From contig NZ_JAVDQG010000001.1 of NCBI RefSeq assembly GCF_031454155.1, positions 620,001 through 684,000 of the forward strand: 64,000 nucleotides of DNA, in the 5' to 3' direction. This DNA is from Desmospora profundinema. GTDB lineage: Bacteria > Bacillota > Bacilli > Thermoactinomycetales > DSM-45169. Within the stretch, counting starts at the first letter, position 1. The number at the start of each line of letters is the position of its first letter. The translations under genes and the position numbers were made by a program. A model generated the notes under the pieces. That model searched no databases, was not told where the DNA came from, and saw only the letters and a list, made by a program, of their open reading frames with translations. This document shows, in pieces, positions 35,583 to 44,602 of this stretch.

Positions 35583-36038
35583 ATGAAACCGGAATTACTC
35601 TTGGTGGTCTTGATCGTAATCGGGTTGCTGGGACGCTCCCCCATAATCGCCACGGCGGCCAGTCTGCTTCTTATCTTGAAGCTGACCCATTTGGAGCGTT
35701 TTTTCCCTGCAGTGGAACGACGGGGCCTGGAAATCGGGCTTCTCTTTTTAACCATTGCCGTTTTGGTTCCTTTTGCCACTGGACGTATCTCTTTGAAAGA
35801 AGTGTGGGCTGTATTCACTTCCTGGCCAGGGATCCTCGCCCTCGCAGGTGGAGCGATTGCCACCTATATGAACGGCAAAGGGCTGGATTTGTTAAAAGTG
35901 GACCCCCAGATGATGATCGGTTTGGTGTTGGGATCGATCTTCGGTATCTTGTTTTTACGGGGAATTCCGGTGGGGCCGTTAATGGCGGCCGGCATTACCG
36001 CCTTGTTGATGAAACTATTCAGCTGGTTATGGCCGTAA
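35583..36038 (+). CDS. DUF441 family membrane protein
   Basis: 151 aa with four transmembrane helices (about 5-28, 45-65, 80-95, 108-148). DUF441 features include [20 protein letters not shown] and [20 protein letters not shown] (50-69), and the end [14 protein letters not shown]. Function unknown; resembles Bacillus YtwI. ATG 35583 is used rather than 35577 because AGGGG abuts the latter. It ends at a convergent terminator. Confidence 0.88.
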   Translation: MKPELLLVVLIVIGLLGRSPIIATAASLLLILKLTHLERFFPAVERRGLEIGLLFLTIAVLVPFATGRISLKEVWAVFTSWPGILALAGGAIATYMNGKGLDLLKVDPQMMIGLVLGSIFGILFLRGIPVGPLMAAGITALLMKLFSWLWP

Positions 36039-36052
36039 GTCACTTCATATAG

Positions 36053-36087
36053 AAAAAAACCGTCGTGAAAATGATGACGACGGTTTT
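36053..36087. terminator. Bidirectional terminator between DUF441 and the M3 peptidase
   Basis: AAACCGTCGT (36057-36066) pairs with ACGACGGTTT (36077-36086); A-run and T-run on the two sides serve both converging genes. Confidence 0.9.
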
Positions 36088-36097
36088 TTGAAGCGTC

Positions 36098-37810
36098 TTA
36101 TAAAACGGTATCATCAACAGAATCCAACCAGCGATCGATGTGTTTCACCACTTCTTCCAAACAGCCTTCTTCAAAAGGGGAACGTAAAGAGGCGGCTTCG
36201 ATCAGTTCCAAGAAGGACTTGGAACCGCCAAGTTTACAGAGGTTGATGTACTTCGTCCATGCTTGCTCCCGGTTATCGTTTATCATCACCCAAAATTGAA
36301 ACGCACAGATTTGCGCAAGCGTATAATCGATATAATAAAATGGGGCTTGATAGATATGACTCTGTTTTTGCCAAAGTCCTCCGCGCTCTAAATAATCAAA
36401 ACCATCATAGTCCTTATACGGAGAATATTTCTTTTCGATCGAACGCCAGGCCGCTTTGCGTTCATCGACAGTTGCTTGTGGATGCTCATACACCCAATGC
36501 TGAAATTCATCAACAGATACGCCGTATGGCAGAAATAACAGCGCACTGCTCAGATGTGAAAACAAATATTTATCCGTATCCTCCTGAAAGAACTGTTTCA
36601 TCCATGGCCAAGTAAAAAACTCCATGCTCATGGAATGGATTTCGGCCGCTTCATAGCCTGGAAAACGATATTCAGGAATGTCATAATGCCGGCTGCAATA
36701 TACCTGAAAGGCATGGCCCACTTCATGGGTTAATACATGAAGATCCCCACTCGTCCCATTGAAGTTGGAAAAAATGAAGGGGGAATGGTAATTTTCAATA
36801 TACGTACAGTATCCGCCGCTCTGCTTTCCTTTCTTTGCGATCAGATCCATCAATTCGTGTTCAACCATATATCGAAAAAACAGATCGGTTTCCTGCGAGA
36901 GTTCTTTATACATGCCCTGACCCTTCTCTATAATCCACTCTGGTGATCCTTTTGGCATCGGGTTACCCGTTGGAAATTGATAGGCTTCATCATAGTACTT
37001 TAATGGATCGAAACCAATTCGTTTTTTTTGCCTCTCCTTTAATTTGATTGTCAAGGGAACGATCATATCTTCAACCTGCTTCCGGAAAACCCCAACCATT
37101 TCGGGGTTATAATCCACACGATTCATTCGATCATACCCAAGTTCCACAAAATTTTTATACCCCAGCTTTTGGGCGATCTCGGTTCTCGTCTTTACAAGAT
37201 CATCAAAAATGTGATCGAATTCATTCTCCCGCTCCGCAAAAAATTGAAAGCTGGCTTCGATTGCCTTCCTTCTTATATCCCGATCCTGATCTTCTATAAA
37301 CGGCCGAAGTTGGGCTAACGTATATTCTTCATCTGCAAACGGAATTTTCGCGGAAGCCACCAGCTTTGAATATTCCGTGGATCGTTTATTCTCTTTTTGT
37401 AAGAGTGGAACAATATCCTTTGAAAAGGTCTTTAATTGTATGTCAGCAAGCCTGAACAATTGTTTTCCCCAATGATTTTCCAGTTCTGTACGAAATTTTG
37501 ATGAAACGAGTTCTTTGTAATACATGGAAACATACTCCTGCACGACAGGAGCAGTTTCATCAAAAAAATCTTGTTCCCTTTTGTAAAATTCATCGGTTGT
37601 ATCAATGGAATGCCGGATAAAACATAGATTTTCCATAGTCGAAAAAGTTTTTCGGATCTCATTTATTTCTTTGATGGCATCATTTTGTTCTTCCACACGT
37701 TTAGCCTCCTTAAAGCGTTGTAACGCTTGCTTAAAGGAGCGGCTGATTTCCTCCAAAACCGGTCGTTCATAACGGTAATCAGAAAATTTCAACGGGTTCC
37801 CTCTTTTCAT
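36098..37810 (-). CDS. M3 family oligoendopeptidase
   Basis: 570 aa zinc metallopeptidase that trims short peptides in the cytoplasm. The zinc site is LTHEVGHAFQ, with the third ligand in EAAEIHSMSMEF. C-terminal Y-rich PFYYIDYTLAQICAFQFW lines the active site. The length fits the pz-peptidase/M3 subgroup. ATG 37810 follows GAAGGA. Codon choice is visibly AT-richer than in all neighbours (many AAA, ATT, TTT, GAA), suggesting later acquisition. It lies in the insertion that separates efp from the spoIIIA region. Confidence 0.93.
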   Translation of the reverse strand: MKRGNPLKFSDYRYERPVLEEISRSFKQALQRFKEAKRVEEQNDAIKEINEIRKTFSTMENLCFIRHSIDTTDEFYKREQDFFDETAPVVQEYVSMYYKELVSSKFRTELENHWGKQLFRLADIQLKTFSKDIVPLLQKENKRSTEYSKLVASAKIPFADEEYTLAQLRPFIEDQDRDIRRKAIEASFQFFAERENEFDHIFDDLVKTRTEIAQKLGYKNFVELGYDRMNRVDYNPEMVGVFRKQVEDMIVPLTIKLKERQKKRIGFDPLKYYDEAYQFPTGNPMPKGSPEWIIEKGQGMYKELSQETDLFFRYMVEHELMDLIAKKGKQSGGYCTYIENYHSPFIFSNFNGTSGDLHVLTHEVGHAFQVYCSRHYDIPEYRFPGYEAAEIHSMSMEFFTWPWMKQFFQEDTDKYLFSHLSSALLFLPYGVSVDEFQHWVYEHPQATVDERKAAWRSIEKKYSPYKDYDGFDYLERGGLWQKQSHIYQAPFYYIDYTLAQICAFQFWVMINDNREQAWTKYINLCKLGGSKSFLELIEAASLRSPFEEGCLEEVVKHIDRWLDSVDDTVL

Positions 37811-37865
37811 TTGAGATATCCTTCAAATGATTTTCAACAGATCCTTTTAGAACTCCTTCCTCAAC

Positions 37866-37905
37866 AAAAAACAGCCTTCCCTTTCATTGGAAAGAGGCTG
37901 TTTTT
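37866..37905 (-). terminator. Intrinsic terminator of efp
   Basis: AAAAACAGCCT (37866-37876) pairs with AGGCTGTTTTT (37895-37905), with an inner TTCC/GGAA; on the minus strand a T-run follows. It begins 21 bases after the efp stop. Confidence 0.88.
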
Positions 37906-37926
37906 CTTGCGAACATGAAACGACTT

Positions 37927-38484
37927 TTATGCTCGGGAAATATATTCTTCTTTACGGGTGTCGATCACCAGGCGATCCCCTTCGTTGATGAACAACGGTA
38001 CTTGAACGACCAAACCGGTTTCCAGCTTGGCCGGTTTAGATCCACCCGTTGCGGTATCACCACGAATTCCCGGATCGGTTTCCACCACTTCCAGTTCCAC
38101 TGTATTGGGTAGTTCAATCCCCAAGGTTTCTCCTTTATAAAGGACGAGGTGAACATTCATGTTTTCTTTAAGGAATTTCAGTTCCCGTTCCATCGTGTCA
38201 CCGGGAATGTTGACTTGTTCATAGGTTTCGTTATCCATAAAAGTGTGTTCCCCGCCACTCTCATACAGATACTGCATCTGACGGGTTTCCACGTGAGCGC
38301 GCTCCATTTTTTCACCAGCCCGGAACGTACGCTCGGCAATGTTCCCGTTTCGCAGATTACGCAGTTTGGAACGGACGAAGGCTGCCCCCTTACCCGGCTT
38401 TACGTGTTGGAATTCCATCACCTGCCAAACATGTCCATCCAGTTCAATCGTTAAACCCGTACGAAAATCGTTGGTCGAAATCAT
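37927..38484 (-). CDS. efp: Translation elongation factor P
   Basis: 185 aa. Relieves ribosome stalling at polyproline. The N-terminal KOW domain places Lys32 at the tip of [11 protein letters not shown], the site modified in Bacillus. Two OB domains follow, with [22 protein letters not shown] and [21 protein letters not shown]-type ending. ATG 38484 is chosen (AAGGAGG 11 bases upstream, family N-terminus [10 protein letters not shown]). Forms a unit with yqhT and aroQ upstream. Confidence 0.96.
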   Translation of the reverse strand: MISTNDFRTGLTIELDGHVWQVMEFQHVKPGKGAAFVRSKLRNLRNGNIAERTFRAGEKMERAHVETRQMQYLYESGGEHTFMDNETYEQVNIPGDTMERELKFLKENMNVHLVLYKGETLGIELPNTVELEVVETDPGIRGDTATGGSKPAKLETGLVVQVPLFINEGDRLVIDTRKEEYISRA

Positions 38485-38510
38485 GGTACGTAGATCCTCC
38501 TTGTCGATGG

Positions 38511-39581
38511 TCAATCCAAAATAATCAATTCTTTGGGACTGAAGGTTAAACCTTCATACCCGTTCTCCGTCACGCAGACATCGTCTTCGATCCGGACACC
38601 GCCGCGGCCGGGCAGGTAAATACCCGGCTCCACTGTAACCACCATTCCCGGTTCCAAAGGCTCCTTGCCCCGAATGGAGAGGGTTGGCGCCTCATGTACT
38701 TCCATTCCCAAGCCATGACCCGTACTATGACCGAACTGATCACCATACCCGTTTGCATTAATATGATCACGGGCGACGGTGTCCACTTCCTGTCCGGTAA
38801 TGCCCGGCCGAATGGCTGCTACTGCTTTTTGCTGCGCTTCCAACACAATCCCGTAAATTTCCCGCTGCCAGTCGGCAGGTGGTCCCAACACGACCGTTCG
38901 GGTCATGTCGGAGCAGTACCCTTGGTAGAGAGCGCCGAAATCCAGGGTCACCAGGTCCCCCCGCTGCATCACACGATCGCTGGCCACGCCATGAGGCAGG
39001 GCCGAGCGCGGACCGGAAGCCACAATGATATCAAAAGAGGAGGAAGTCGCTCCTTGTTTCCGCATCAGGATTTCCAGGTGGCTTTCGATTTCCCGCTCGG
39101 TCACTCCCGGCTTTATTTTCTCCAGGATCTTTTCAAAGGCGGTATCGACGATCGAGGCCGCTTGACGGATGATCGCCACCTCGTCTTCCGATTTAATCTG
39201 GCGCAGTTCTTCAACTACCTGGACTACCGGTCGGAGTTCCACCCCTTCCAGGGCTTCCATCAGCTGACGATGCACTCGGACCGTCAGGTGAGCCTCTTCA
39301 AATGCCAGTGTCGATACCCCCGCTTCCCGGCAGAGACGAGCCACTTCTTTCAATAGATTTCCTCCATGGTCGACAAAAGAAAAGTGCGGCGACTCCTCTT
39401 TTCCCTGTTCCGTATAACGAAAATCGGAAATGAGAACCTGCCGATCACCCGTGACCAGCACCCAACCGGACGAGCCGGTAAAGCCCGTCAGATAGCGTCG
39501 GTTGACGGGGTGAGTGACCAGCAGGGCTTCCAAGTTCCGCTTGGAAAGCCATTTCCGCAGCCGCTCGAGGCGTGTGGTCAT
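38511..39581 (-). CDS. M24 Xaa-Pro peptidase (YqhT-like)
   Basis: 356 aa. A creatinase-like N-terminal domain (1-125, [19 protein letters not shown]) precedes a pita-bread metallopeptidase. Metal ligands fall in [19 protein letters not shown] (two Asp), [14 protein letters not shown] (His), VVTVEPGIY (Glu) and GGVRIEDDV (Glu). It cleaves N-terminal residues ahead of proline. ATG 39581 overlaps the aroQ stop (ATGA), with AAGGAG upstream. The efp start follows by 26 bases. Confidence 0.94.
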   Translation of the reverse strand: MTTRLERLRKWLSKRNLEALLVTHPVNRRYLTGFTGSSGWVLVTGDRQVLISDFRYTEQGKEESPHFSFVDHGGNLLKEVARLCREAGVSTLAFEEAHLTVRVHRQLMEALEGVELRPVVQVVEELRQIKSEDEVAIIRQAASIVDTAFEKILEKIKPGVTEREIESHLEILMRKQGATSSSFDIIVASGPRSALPHGVASDRVMQRGDLVTLDFGALYQGYCSDMTRTVVLGPPADWQREIYGIVLEAQQKAVAAIRPGITGQEVDTVARDHINANGYGDQFGHSTGHGLGMEVHEAPTLSIRGKEPLEPGMVVTVEPGIYLPGRGGVRIEDDVCVTENGYEGLTFSPKELIILD

Positions 39582-40036
39582 CGCTCCTTACTCCCTTCTC
39601 CTTCCGATAACAGCGAAGGTACGGCTGCCAGCGCCCACTCATAACCAACGGTTCCAAACCCCACGATTTGGCCGCGGGTAACCGGAGCGGTCACCGATAC
39701 GTGGCGAAAGTCTTCCCGTTGATGAATATTGGAAATATGTACTTCAATCGCGGGAACGGATACCGATGCAAGCGCATCCCGCAAGGCGTAGCTGTAATGA
39801 GTCAACGCCCCTGGATTAATGATAATGGCGACGTATTTTCCTTCCGCTTCATGGATGCGGTCGATCAACGCCCCCTCATGGTTGGATTGGTAACAGTCCA
39901 CCTTCAGCCCCCATTCAGCTGCCCGCCTCGTCAAGCGGGCATTTACATCCGACAGGGTTTCATACCCGTACACATCCGGTTCCCGTTTGCCCAGGCGATT
40001 TAAGTTGGGACCATGAAGTACCAACACCGGTTTCAT
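39578..40036 (-). CDS. aroQ: 3-dehydroquinate dehydratase, type II
   Basis: 152 aa. Third step of the shikimate pathway. The lid and active site are in LHGPNLNRLGKREPDVYG (Arg and Tyr), CYQSNHEGALIDRIHEA, IINPGALTHYSYALRDAL (Asn) and VEVHISN-type EVHISNIHQREDFRH (His). The start follows GAGGGGGGAG. First gene of aroQ-yqhT-efp; no other aromatic-pathway gene is present. Confidence 0.96.
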   Translation of the reverse strand: MKPVLVLHGPNLNRLGKREPDVYGYETLSDVNARLTRRAAEWGLKVDCYQSNHEGALIDRIHEAEGKYVAIIINPGALTHYSYALRDALASVSVPAIEVHISNIHQREDFRHVSVTAPVTRGQIVGFGTVGYEWALAAVPSLLSEGEGSKER

Positions 40037-40196
40037 CAGACTCCCCCCTCATCGTTCCCTTCGTCATTGTATCACAATCCAACCGGGATGAAATCGGTTT
40101 TCGCCTGCGGAATCAGTCTTCCCTCATCTTCAGCAGCACATGAGAACCCATTTTGAAATGAAGACAAAAATACACAAAAACCTTCCGAAAGCCCCA

Positions 40197-40224
40197 TTGG
40201 AATCAGCTGGAGATATGTTACAAT
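40197..40224 (+). promoter_or_regulatory. Sigma-A-type promoter of yqhQ-yqhP
   Basis: TTGGAA (40197-40202), 16 bases, TACAAT (40219-40224), with TG three bases before the -10, about 55 bases ahead of the yqhQ start. Confidence 0.55.
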
Positions 40225-40279
40225 GAGAAAACTAACAAAACCGATTTGAAGAAAACAGCATGAGGTGGTGGAGTGGTTC

Positions 40280-41227
40280 GTGGCAGCAACGCGAAACGCA
40301 TATGGCGGTCAAGCCGTCATCGAAGGGGTCATGTTTGGAGGAAGACGGGCCCAAGTGACGGCCATCCGTAGAAAAAATGGAGAGATTGAAACCTACGAAC
40401 TGACGAAGCAAAACAATCCCTTTAAATTCTTTAAGCGGATTCCATTGATTCGGGGCGTGGTCGCGTTGTTGGAATCGAGTGCTTCCGGATCCAAACATCT
40501 GCAGTTTGCATCAGACCGCTATGATTTGGAACCGGGCGAAGAACCTGAAGAAGAAGCCTCTCACTCCAAAATGGAGATGATCCTGGGGGTCGCCCTGGTC
40601 GGTATTCTCTCCCTTATCATCGGTAAAGCGATTTTCACCGCTCTGCCGGCATTTCTCGCCAGTGTTCTGTTCGACCGCTGGGTCAGCAATCTCATTTTGC
40701 AAAATTTAATTGAAGGGGCCATTAAAACCCTGCTCTTGCTCGGATACTTGTGGCTCCTGTCTCAAACACCGGTGGTCAAACGGCTGTTCCAATATCATGG
40801 AGCCGAACATAAAGTGATTAATGCCTATGAATCAGGGGTAAAATTAACAGTAGAAAACGTTCAGAAACAATCCACCCTTCATTACCGGTGCGGGAGCAGT
40901 TTTATCATTCTCACCATTCTGGTCGGTGTCGTCGTCTACTCGTTTTTCAGTTATGACAACGTCTGGGACCGTATCCTTACACGCCTGATGCTGATTCCCG
41001 TAGTAATCGGTTTGTCTTATGAACTGCTGCGTCTGACCAACGCTCTTCGGGATGTGCCTGTGTTGACCTACCTGGGCTACCCGGGATTATGGTTGCAAAA
41101 ATTGACCACTAGACAACCCGATGACGATCAAGTAGAAGTGGCGATTGCGGCTTTCAACCGTATGGTGGAACTGGACGAGCGGACGTCCGAATCCGTGAAC
41201 CCTTCTTCTCTCGCCCACTCCAATTGA
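40280..41227 (+). CDS. DUF1385 membrane protein YqhQ
   Basis: 315 aa. It begins with the hallmark YGGQAVIEGVMF, then three to five transmembrane helices (around 100-150, 200-240) and the conserved FQYHGAEHKVINAYESG (169-185) and HYRCGSSFII. Predicted metal- or heme-like His residues are conserved, but function is unknown. The start is uncertain: GTG 40280 is preferred (GGTGGAG 6 bases upstream), while GTG 40265 and 40268 lie within the purine-rich site. It is followed by yqhP. Confidence 0.88.
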   Translation: MAATRNAYGGQAVIEGVMFGGRRAQVTAIRRKNGEIETYELTKQNNPFKFFKRIPLIRGVVALLESSASGSKHLQFASDRYDLEPGEEPEEEASHSKMEMILGVALVGILSLIIGKAIFTALPAFLASVLFDRWVSNLILQNLIEGAIKTLLLLGYLWLLSQTPVVKRLFQYHGAEHKVINAYESGVKLTVENVQKQSTLHYRCGSSFIILTILVGVVVYSFFSYDNVWDRILTRLMLIPVVIGLSYELLRLTNALRDVPVLTYLGYPGLWLQKLTTRQPDDDQVEVAIAAFNRMVELDERTSESVNPSSLAHSN

Positions 41228-41262
41228 AAGTGGGACATTGAAGAAACGAGGGAGATAGCGCC

Positions 41263-41583
41263 ATGTATAGCAACACGCAAAAAGTTTGGCGATTGATCCT
41301 GTTGGCCTTGGTCGGTTTCGGCTTCATCCACCTGATGATCAACCGTACCTCCACCGCCCTAATCATGCTCGCCATGATTGGGATCATCTTTTATCTTTAT
41401 AAACGTCCCCCCCAGTGGTTGATCCGCTTAAGCTACCCACAAAAAGGGGGGGCGGGAATGAGATCGCGTCATCCATCCCCCCGGGATCGGAAAAACAAGA
41501 AAACATCCAAAAAGAAAAAGCATCCTTTTCGAGTCATCGACGGCAATAAAAAAGATACCCTCCGTATCAAAAAATCCCAGTGA
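41263..41583 (+). CDS. YqhP/SA1362-like small membrane protein
   Basis: 106 aa. Two close transmembrane helices (about 9-25 and 30-46) end in FYLYKRPP, then a long Lys/Arg-rich cytoplasmic tail (RDRKNKKTSKKKKHPFRV). Location after yqhQ and next to the patatin gene matches Bacillus yqhP. Function unknown. ATG follows GAGGGAG. The stop codon is embedded in the terminator hairpin. Confidence 0.72.
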   Translation: MYSNTQKVWRLILLALVGFGFIHLMINRTSTALIMLAMIGIIFYLYKRPPQWLIRLSYPQKGGAGMRSRHPSPRDRKNKKTSKKKKHPFRVIDGNKKDTLRIKKSQ

Positions 41584-41597
41584 GTTCACTGGGATTT
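41571..41597. terminator. Bidirectional terminator overlapping the yqhP stop
   Basis: ATCCCAGTGA pairs with TCACTGGGAT around a 3-4 base loop, followed by six T on the plus strand and preceded by six A; it can also end the convergent patatin gene. Confidence 0.88.
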
Positions 41598-41614
41598 TTT
41601 GATGCGTCAGGAAC

Positions 41615-42601
41615 TCACCCGTTTATCTTAAACTCCCGATTGGGTTCGCCTCCCTTTAATCGGTATGGTTTTAGCCGGCAGGTGACCGTCGATTCCACTC
41701 CTCGATAGGCCAGATATTCCCGAAATGTCCAACGGGAAAAAAAGCTCCGGGCCGCTTTCACTCCCGCCTCATACAACGCTCTCCGTTTTTCCGGGGACAA
41801 ATCAAAATCGGTCAGTTTGACACCGTCCGCAGGCACCTGAATGGTTCTCACCTTGTCCTGTTCCTTGATGTGACGGTTGTCATGAGCATCCAACATCGTA
41901 TAGAACATGGCACGGAGCAAAGAGATGGGCCCATGAATCTCCCGGGGTTCCCCCGCTGTTTCCGATAAAAAACGAAAACCGAAAGTGGGCCAACGCGGGT
42001 GTTCCTGGTCGAACAGCCAAACCGGAAAGTTACTCAGCACCCCTCCATCCACCACAACACTCGATTTTTTTGTAGGACGGTGGTGCAATTTGACCGGATC
42101 GAAAAAAAGAGGGATGGCACAACTCATGCGAACCGCCCGGGCAATCGGGAACCGGTCCGCGGAAATCCCGTATTCTTTCAGATCCCGGGGCAACACCAAC
42201 AGAGTTCCTCGACTGATATCGGAAGCGATGATGCAACATTCCTTCTCTTTGAGATCGGCGAAGGTATACACATTCTTTTTTGCCAACAACTCTCCCACCC
42301 ACCGTTCCAAGGGCAGGCTCGGGTACAAACCTTTTTTCACCCATAAGCGAACACCGTGGCCGAGATAAGGAATCCGATGATACCACAGTTCAGGAATAAA
42401 AGTGGAAAAGTTATGGTTAAAAAGCAGCCGATACAACTCTTCACTGCGATAACCGGCAGCCAGCAGGGAAGCGATGATGGAACCTGCTGAAGTGCCGGCC
42501 ACCCGCTTCCATCGATATCCCTTCTCTTCCGCAACCTGAAGCGCTCCCACCAAACCAAAAGCCTTGATGCCCCCACCCTCAAACACCGCATCGGCGAGCA
42601 T
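41615..42601 (-). CDS. Patatin-like phospholipase (YqhO-like)
   Basis: 328 aa. Acyl hydrolase with a Ser-Asp dyad: oxyanion loop GGGIKAFG (9-16), nucleophile elbow GTSAGS (36-41, G-x-S-x-G) and the catalytic Asp in VVVDGGVLSNFP. The start is ATG 42601 (GGGGGGGG about 7 bases upstream) giving MLADAVFEGGG; in-frame ATGs further up have no site. It lies between mntR and yqhP as in Bacillus. Soluble; natural lipid unknown. Confidence 0.9.
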   Translation of the reverse strand: MLADAVFEGGGIKAFGLVGALQVAEEKGYRWKRVAGTSAGSIIASLLAAGYRSEELYRLLFNHNFSTFIPELWYHRIPYLGHGVRLWVKKGLYPSLPLERWVGELLAKKNVYTFADLKEKECCIIASDISRGTLLVLPRDLKEYGISADRFPIARAVRMSCAIPLFFDPVKLHHRPTKKSSVVVDGGVLSNFPVWLFDQEHPRWPTFGFRFLSETAGEPREIHGPISLLRAMFYTMLDAHDNRHIKEQDKVRTIQVPADGVKLTDFDLSPEKRRALYEAGVKAARSFFSRWTFREYLAYRGVESTVTCRLKPYRLKGGEPNREFKING

Positions 42602-42748
42602 GGAACATCCCCCCCCCATATATGATGCTCCGTAAACTCCCATCTCTTCAGTGTATGAATGGTTCATCCCAAACAATAACTCCATGGCTGGCAATTTACG
42701 ACGGATCGCAAGAGCAATCGTCCCTATCGTCCGGCCATGGAGTTGATT

Positions 42749-43183
42749 TCAACGGTTTTCGTCTTCCATTTCAGCAGCAGCTTGTAAAGCCCGCAATTCT
42801 TCTATTCGCTCTGGGTTATTGCGAAAATACTCCACCAGTATCTCAATGCTGGTGATGGAATCCCAGCTGAGATGGTGTTCAATCCCTTCCACGTCATCGT
42901 AGATCCGTTCTTCATTCACTCCGATAATCCGCAGAAACTCTTCCAACAGGGCATGTCGATCCACCAAGCGTTTCCCGAACTTTTTCCCTTTGGGCGTCAA
43001 GACCAAGCCGCGATACTTTTCATACACCAGGTATTTTCGTTCATCCAGCTTCTGGACCATCTTGGTGACAGATGAGGGGTGGACCTCCAACGCTTCCGCG
43101 ATGTCGGAAACTCGGGCATAACCCTTTTGCTCAATCAATTTGTATATGTTTTCCAGATAATCTTCCATACTCGGCGTCGGCAT
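42749..43183 (-). CDS. mntR: Manganese-dependent transcriptional repressor MntR
   Basis: 144 aa DtxR-family regulator of manganese uptake. The N-terminus [14 protein letters not shown] supplies metal ligands Asp8 and Glu11, as in Bacillus MntR; the winged helix has [22 protein letters not shown] and the dimer domain has [11 protein letters not shown] with the other Glu/His ligands. ATG 43183 follows GGGGGAAGG. A palindrome overlaps its promoter region. No manganese transporter is in the window. Confidence 0.96.
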   Translation of the reverse strand: MPTPSMEDYLENIYKLIEQKGYARVSDIAEALEVHPSSVTKMVQKLDERKYLVYEKYRGLVLTPKGKKFGKRLVDRHALLEEFLRIIGVNEERIYDDVEGIEHHLSWDSITSIEILVEYFRNNPERIEELRALQAAAEMEDENR

Positions 43184-43222
43184 GAACCTTCCCCCTATCC
43201 TGTCTCCTCCGGGTTTTCGCAT

Positions 43223-43243
43223 GTGAAGTATATCATACTTCAC
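43223..43243 (-). promoter_or_regulatory. Palindrome in the mntR promoter region
   Basis: GTGAAGTA (43223-43230) and TACTTCAC (43236-43243) flank a 5-base centre, 40 bases before the mntR ATG. On the minus strand the palindrome includes TATGAT/TATACT, possible -10 hexamers. It differs from the TTTGCCTTAAGG type of Bacillus MntR sites, so the bound protein is uncertain. Confidence 0.4.
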
Positions 43244-43334
43244 CATGGTACCGGGAAACGATTTGACCGTATAAAGCGGAGGGGACAACCTTCTTTCCCA
43301 TCATTTCGACTTGGATGGGACAAATCCTTTTTTA

Positions 43335-43892
43335 TCAACCCACGGGTATCCGCTCACCACAACGGTCCATCACCTGTACCAACTGGCGTCCAAGCCCTTC
43401 CAGCCGTTTCTGCAGTTGGATATCTTTCAACGTTCCATCCGGCAAAAAGGCTTCATAGGATCGGGGGACGGATGGGGTGGAAGGCAATGGCCAGGCATGT
43501 AGATTGCGACAGATCTCATTTAAGGTGTTTAGTGTATTCGTCGCCCCCATAGCCCCGCCGGATGTTCCGACTAAGGCCACGAACTTTCCTTCCAATTCTT
43601 TTCCGCCAATGAAATCCAGGGCGTTTTTAAGACAGCCGGACAAACTGCCGTGGTATTGCGGAGAGCCCAGGATCAAACCGTCGGCGTTTTTAATCCGCTC
43701 CCGAAAGCGGTGAACCGCTTCCGGGTAAGTGGATTCATCTGTCCGACAATCATAGAGGGGGAGCTTCCAATCGCCGAGATGGATCAATTCGGCATGTGCG
43801 CCAGCTTCGATGGCTGCCTTCATCACAATCGCGACAGCCTGGCGCGTGGTGGACTCCGGGTTCATACTTCCGGATACGGCTACGATTTTCAA
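43335..43892 (-). CDS. NAD(P)H-dependent FMN reductase family protein
   Basis: 185 aa flavodoxin-like reductase. The FMN phosphate loop is SGSMNPESTTRQ (residues 7-18), with SPQYHGSLSGCLKNALDFI for the isoalloxazine side and VGTSGGAMGATNTLNTL near the C-terminal sheet. Such enzymes reduce FMN, quinones or chromate; substrate here unknown. TTG 43892 is selected since GGAGGG lies 6 bases ahead; an ATG at 43898 directly touches that site. Confidence 0.85.
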   Translation of the reverse strand: MKIVAVSGSMNPESTTRQAVAIVMKAAIEAGAHAELIHLGDWKLPLYDCRTDESTYPEAVHRFRERIKNADGLILGSPQYHGSLSGCLKNALDFIGGKELEGKFVALVGTSGGAMGATNTLNTLNEICRNLHAWPLPSTPSVPRSYEAFLPDGTLKDIQLQKRLEGLGRQLVQVMDRCGERIPVG

Positions 43893-43937
43893 TATCATCC
43901 CTCCAATAAGTATAAGCGATGAAGCATGTTGAAAGGA

Positions 43938-43960
43938 AAAAACCCGGCTGATGACCGGGT
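43938..43960 (-). terminator. Intrinsic terminator of the PCYCGC lipoprotein gene
   Basis: ACCCGG (43942-43947) pairs with CCGGGT (43955-43960); on the minus strand six T follow, 33 bases after the stop. Confidence 0.78.
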
Positions 43961-43992
43961 GAGAAAATCGACAACGAGCCACGAGTCAACCA

Positions 43993-44445
43993 TTACATGT
44001 CTGGCGGCGGTTCAGGGGTATCCGTGGGGACGAACCGCTCTCCGTAACGGCGATCGATCTCTTGCCGGATTTCCTGCAGGGATTGACCCTCCTGTTTTCC
44101 TTTCATTGTATCGAGAACCACTTGAACGCATATTTCACACCCGGCTCCGTGCGGATCATAGGAAACGTCCTGGTCGGATTCAGAGCTTAAAAAACAACTC
44201 TTCACGCTTCCGTGCCCGATGGAACCACATCCGCAATAGCAAGGGATATACTCCAACTGTTCCGGATGATCGGCGGCATAAGCATACGCTACTTTGACGT
44301 GTTCCACAGGAGAAGATTCCACATAGTCCGGAAACTGTTTGCCTGCCACCCCTTCATAATAAAACTCTGTATCTTGTTGCGAACAAGCGGCCAACACGAC
44401 CACCAGGATGGCGGAAACGGTGAGACGCCGGATGATGGTTTTCAC
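43993..44445 (-). CDS. PCYCGC-motif lipoprotein
   Basis: 150 aa. GTG 44445 (GGAGGG 7 bases upstream) gives a lipoprotein signal peptide: two Arg, hydrophobic core and lipobox L-A-A-C. The mature part has EYIPCYCGCGSIGHGSVKSC and, later, GAGCEICVQVVLD, the cysteine pattern of the PCYCGC family. Six or more conserved Cys plus His suggest metal binding or redox chemistry outside the membrane; copper handling has been proposed for relatives but nothing nearby supports it. A poorly supported longer frame starts at 44622. Confidence 0.8.
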   Translation of the reverse strand: MKTIIRRLTVSAILVVVLAACSQQDTEFYYEGVAGKQFPDYVESSPVEHVKVAYAYAADHPEQLEYIPCYCGCGSIGHGSVKSCFLSSESDQDVSYDPHGAGCEICVQVVLDTMKGKQEGQSLQEIRQEIDRRYGERFVPTDTPEPPPDM

Positions 44446-44602
44446 GGATAGACCCTCCATACAAGTATGGATTAGACTGGGATGGCTCATACTCCCTGTC
44501 GTCATCCCAACAAAAAAGAAATTTCTGCGCTTTTCCTTGTTCACTATCCTTTTCAGTATAAAACGTGTCCAGTGAAACGACAAGGGTGAAAGGGTTGGCG
44601 GA

